Shown here: positions 6,047 to 6,294 of the stretch, piece after piece
Position numbering within the stretch: the first letter of the stretch is position 1
Layout: each line of letters opens with the position of its first letter
DNA from: an uncultured bacterium
GTDB taxonomy: Bacteria > Actinomycetota > Coriobacteriia > Coriobacteriales > Coriobacteriaceae
Assembly (NCBI GenBank): GCA_905215945.1
Contig: CAJMRZ010000092.1
Location: 1-6,294 of the forward strand
DNA: 6,294 nucleotides
Direction of reading: 5' to 3'
The notes under the pieces: generated by a model
What the model was told of the DNA's origin: nothing
Seen by the model: only the letters and a program-made list of their open reading frames with translations
Databases searched by the model: none
Translations under genes and position numbers: made by a program

Positions 6047-6294
6047 ATGGCCCAGAAGGCCTACAGCCTTTCCCACACGAAGTGGATGTGCAAGTACCAC
6101 ATCGTGTTCACGCCGAAGTATAGGCGCAAAGTGATCTACAACCAAATCAGGAGCGACATAGGGGAGATCCTCAGGAAGCTGTGCGAGTACAAGGGGATCG
6201 AGATAATCGAGGGGCACCTGATGCCCGACCACGTGCACGTGCTGCTGGCGATCCCGCCGAAGTACAGCGTCGCGAGCGTCATGGGCTACCTGAA
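6047..6294 (+). CDS. tnpA: IS200/IS605-family transposase TnpA (Y1 HUH), 3'-truncated by the window edge
   Basis: The first 82 residues of a Y1-type transposase, normally about 130-155 residues, which cuts and joins single-stranded DNA at the element ends through a 5'-phosphotyrosine bond. The start reads MAQKAYSLSHTKWMCKYHIV, followed by FTPKYRRKVIY (21-31), the usual N terminus of IS200-group TnpA. EGHLMPDHVHVLLAIPPK (55-72) contains the metal-binding HUH motif as H62-V63-H64. The catalytic tyrosine lies beyond the window, so activity cannot be judged; no frameshift or stop is seen in the visible part. Start: ATG at 6047 with AAGGGG (6033-6038) about 8 bases upstream, inside a predicted leader stem. 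The gene points the same way as rlmA but is separated from it by a strong terminator. Confidence 0.95.
   Translation, partial: MAQKAYSLSHTKWMCKYHIVFTPKYRRKVIYNQIRSDIGEILRKLCEYKGIEIIEGHLMPDHVHVLLAIPPKYSVASVMGYL

Larger units (their letters stand above)
5905..6294 (+). mobile_element. IS200/IS605-family insertion sequence, left part (right end outside window)
   Basis: The element is recognised by its Y1 transposase gene and by a left-end subterminal hairpin of the type these elements use instead of terminal inverted repeats. That hairpin is GCTGGCCGC (5914-5922) / GCGGCCAGC (5926-5934) with a GCA loop, followed by TTTAAA. The exact left tip cannot be set from one copy; it probably lies between the rlmA terminator tail (5896) and 5913. 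Such elements move as single-stranded circles, insert 3' of a short specific tetra- or pentanucleotide and make no target duplication. Whether a tnpB gene follows is not visible. The protein looks like the single-gene IS200 group. Confidence 0.85.

Noticed and set aside
6017..6238. 73-codon minus-strand frame opposite tnpA
   Set aside because: It is a shadow of the transposase. An antisense RNA is known for IS200, but no promoter for one could be identified here, so I do not claim it.

Overview
This looks like a stretch of ordinary chromosome from a moderately GC-rich Gram-positive bacterium. The class Coriobacteriia (Collinsella-like gut Actinobacteria) is my best guess. That rests on GC-rich third codon positions, AAGGAG-type ribosome binding sites 4-5 bases before most starts, the gene families present, and intergenic repeats of a style I remember from that group. 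No rRNA or marker protein confirms it.

Layout, left to right. (1) The 3' part of a short-chain dehydrogenase/reductase gene (+) enters from the left edge and ends at a strong hairpin terminator. (2) Convergent to it is ung, uracil-DNA glycosylase (-). Upstream on the same strand, 88 bases away, is an EamA/DMT-family 10-TM transporter (-). (3) A LysR-type regulator (+) is divergent from the transporter across a 158-base intergenic region with several dyads, the classic arrangement of a LysR regulator controlling its divergent neighbour. (4) Convergent to the regulator is a MATE-family multidrug/Na+ antiporter (-). (5) A 243-base intergenic region holds a compact repeat: two near-identical 27-bp tandem units, two further diverged 27-base-spaced units, and 9-bp inverted ends. 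(6) Divergent from the MATE gene is rlmA (+), a 23S rRNA guanine-N1 methyltransferase with its zinc finger intact, followed by a second short repeat-like segment and a very strong terminator. (7) Just after that terminator an IS200/IS605-type element begins. It has a left-end hairpin, a structured leader and the first 82 codons of the Y1 (HUH) transposase, cut by the right edge of the window.

The genes do not form one pathway. They are a DNA-repair enzyme, an rRNA-modifying enzyme, two exporters, one regulator and an oxidoreductase in small independent units. I found no new multi-gene system. The most interesting signals are non-coding. The transposase leader has four alternating complementary segments (CCACCC/GGGTGG) whose last member overlaps the ribosome binding site, which suggests mutually exclusive RNA folds. 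The MATE-rlmA spacer carries a repeat that looks like a small palindromic dispersed element.
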